NCBI GenBank assembly: GCA_002150815.3
Contig: NDFF03000370.1
Location: 1-64,000, forward strand
Direction of reading: 5' to 3'
Length of the DNA stretch: 64,000 bases
From: Grammothele lineata
Taxonomy: Eukaryota > Basidiomycota > Agaricomycetes > Polyporales > Polyporaceae
Positions 60,247 through 64,000 of this stretch are shown here, one piece after another; position 1 is the first letter of the stretch; the number at the start of each line of letters is the position of its first letter. The notes beneath the pieces were generated by a model that saw only the letters and a list, made by a program, of their open reading frames with translations, had not been told where the DNA came from and did no database searches. The position numbers were made by a program, and so were the translations under genes.

Positions 60247-60658
60247 TTTTCAACGCGGGAGAGTCGAGCCCAGACCTGCGGCGCAGAGTTAGAAGTGGTT
60301 ACACGTCCCGGACGCACACGATCGAGTCGACCGGACATACGTCTCGTGCCGATGTGCAGACTGACTCCACTGTCGTCACGTCGGGCCATGGCTCCGAAGA
60401 GCGAAGTGCTTGACGGCCTTCACACTATCATCCGAAAGTGAGCGTCGTTCTAATTCAGCCACAGAAGGCGGCCGGCGACGCGTCTGCACGTTAATGATAC
60501 AATTTCCGGGATATCGCAAGCTACATCGGTCAATGGCGTCGGCCGTCTCGCCGGAGGATTAGAAGCAATACAAGCACAACACAGCGCAAAGCTCAAAACA
60601 CAAGCACGCACAAGCACGATAGCGTACAGATCCAGGTCTATGATGCCACGTCCGTCGT
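60247..60658. other. Intergenic, no gene seen
   Basis: Holds the promoter of the Pumilio gene and the 3' UTR of the SNF1 gene; no recognisable element. Confidence 0.45.
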
Positions 60659-62905
<2,247 letters not shown>

Positions 62906-63070
62906 AGCGCAGCACAGATGGAGTCGAGGTAGGGTGGAATGAAGTCAGAGCTCGTAGAGGGTCGAGCGCTCCCGGGCTGAAGCGAAGAGGGCGCCCCTGG
63001 CGATCGAGCTCTATAATGTTGTCGTCTGTTTGTTCGCGGTGGCGCCAAGCCTTGGCACTGCACCGCGATC
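62906..63070. promoter_or_regulatory. Short divergent promoter, SNF1 and MFS transporter
   Basis: The 165 bp between the two start codons must carry both core promoters. A CTATAATGTTG motif near 63012 could be TATA-like for the plus-strand gene, about 60 nt upstream of its ATG. Confidence 0.35.
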
Positions 63071-64000
63071 ATGAATGGGGTAGACCTCGAGCTTCGCACC
63101 TTCTCTGACCAGACTGAACTTACCAGTCGCGTTCGCGCCGACCCTGGTCACGCTAGAGATGACTCAGATACTCCCGCAACCACGCCAGAGCCATCCCGGA
63201 CGTATCAGTGCATTCTCATCTTAGCCGCATTTTTAATGATATTCCACATCATCGGGATTAACTCGATCTACGGTCTCTTCCAGGTGCGCAACGCTTCCTA
63301 TGATCGTAGTTTGATTCCGCCGCTTATGCTTGTGTTTTAAGGAATTTTACACCTCCCCAGAGACGAACATTCAGGGGGCCCAAGGCCAGGACGCCCTAGT
63401 GTCGCTCGTCGGCACTCTCGGAAGTGGCCTCACCTGGAGCGGGTCCATCTTCGTCAACCCAATGATGGGCTGCTTTGACAATGCGAGGCTCATCTCCCTA
63501 GCTGGCGCGCTCATCATGAGTGCGGGGCTCGTCCTCGCCAGCTTCTCCTCCCATGTTCGCCCGTTCCAAACTAGTCTTCCGATTTTCTCCGATTTACTGA
63601 CCGCAAGCGCCGTTCGACCAGCTCTGGCAGCTCTACCTCACGCAGGGCCTGATGTACGGCGTCGGCTCGAGCCTGTACTACTTCCCGATGATGTCCATCC
63701 TGCCCACCTACTTCGACCGAAACAGGGGTGCGGCCATGGGTATTGTCCTGGCCGGTGCGGGGGTAGGCGGCCTTGTCCTCTCCCCCGTTTTCCACGCACT
63801 CCTGAGTAACCTTGGCATCCGCTGGGCTCTCCGCATCTTGGGAATATGGAACTTCGTCGTCAGCATCCCTATCTCTAGTGTATTGAGGAAGCGGCAGGGC
63901 GCGAACGCTGGTGCCATAGGACGTACCAGGGTCAGCATGGCCCTTGTCAAGCGGGGCACCTTCCTGCTCCAGGTGCGTCATGAGTCACTTCTTGACATGC
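63071..64000 (+). CDS. MFS monocarboxylate-type transporter, partial
   Basis: Membrane transporter of the major facilitator group with similarity to fungal monocarboxylate porters. It begins MNGVDLELRTFSDQT, a cytosolic leader, followed by TM1 (ILILAAFLMIFHIIGINSIYG). An intron (63283 to about 63341) precedes EFYTSPETNIQG, then SLVGTLGSGLTWSGSIF and the motif-A-like loop NPMMGCFDNARLISLAGALIM. After a second intron near 63552-63606 comes YLTQGLMYGVGSSLYYFPM, then STYFDRNRGAAMGIV-like sequence (LPTYFDRNRGAAMGIVLAG), characteristic of monocarboxylate porters. TM6 and a cytosolic loop follow, and the window ends inside the gene, with about half the expected 12 membrane spans present. Substrate unknown. 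Confidence 0.88.

Overview
The window looks like nuclear DNA of a filamentous basidiomycete (Agaricomycetes, probably a wood- or litter-decaying species). Evidence: GC-rich genes split by many short introns (mostly 47-65 nt, GTRNGY...YAG), very short exons, a secreted GH11 xylanase, a fused dioxygenase/P450 fatty-acid oxygenase (Ppo/LDS type), Zn2Cys6 regulators, and paralogous DUF2235 hydrolases. I see no ribosomal RNA, tRNA, CRISPR array or intact transposon.

Layout. 1-3.4 kb has no confident gene but holds an imperfect 332-bp-period duplication that behaves like coding DNA. 3.5-9.0 kb: GH11 xylanase (+), a small conserved hypothetical (+), an HSL-type alpha/beta hydrolase (-) and a Ser-rich hypothetical (+). 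9.8-15.5 kb is a housekeeping block: an ankyrin-repeat protein with two micro-exons (+), histidyl-tRNA synthetase with possible dual mitochondrial/cytosolic starts (-) and an EPT1/CPT1-type phosphotransferase (-). 16-24 kb: two tandem paralogous Zn2Cys6 transcription factors (-). 24.2-25.1 kb: a possible BTB-like relic. 26.3-30.8 kb: a conserved fungal hypothetical and a GPI-type polysaccharide deacetylase (both +). 31.7 kb: a short F-box-like fragment (-). 33.3-39.5 kb: two tandem DUF2235 hydrolases (-). 41.3-46.0 kb: the large Ppo-type oxygenase (+). 47-51.6 kb: an F-box-like gene carrying a fragment of Ppo coding sequence at its 3' end, then two tail-to-tail paralogs of a degenerate kinase-like family, one with a +1 frameshift. 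51.9-63 kb is a second housekeeping block: RWD/DUF1115 protein, Tra2-like RRM protein, COX6, a Pumilio-repeat protein and SNF1 kinase. 63.1 kb to the end: a monocarboxylate-type MFS transporter cut by the window edge.

The pattern is two blocks of conserved single-copy genes (about 9.8-15.5 and 51.9-63 kb) flanking an accessory segment (about 16-51.6 kb) with three separate paralog pairs: transcription factors, DUF2235 hydrolases and pseudokinase-like genes. The paralog pairs, the gene relics and the frameshifted copy suggest a gene-birth-and-death neighbourhood. The most unusual item is the inverted pseudokinase-like pair. Exon structures were deduced by eye from splice motifs and family motifs; ends given as uncertain should be treated so.
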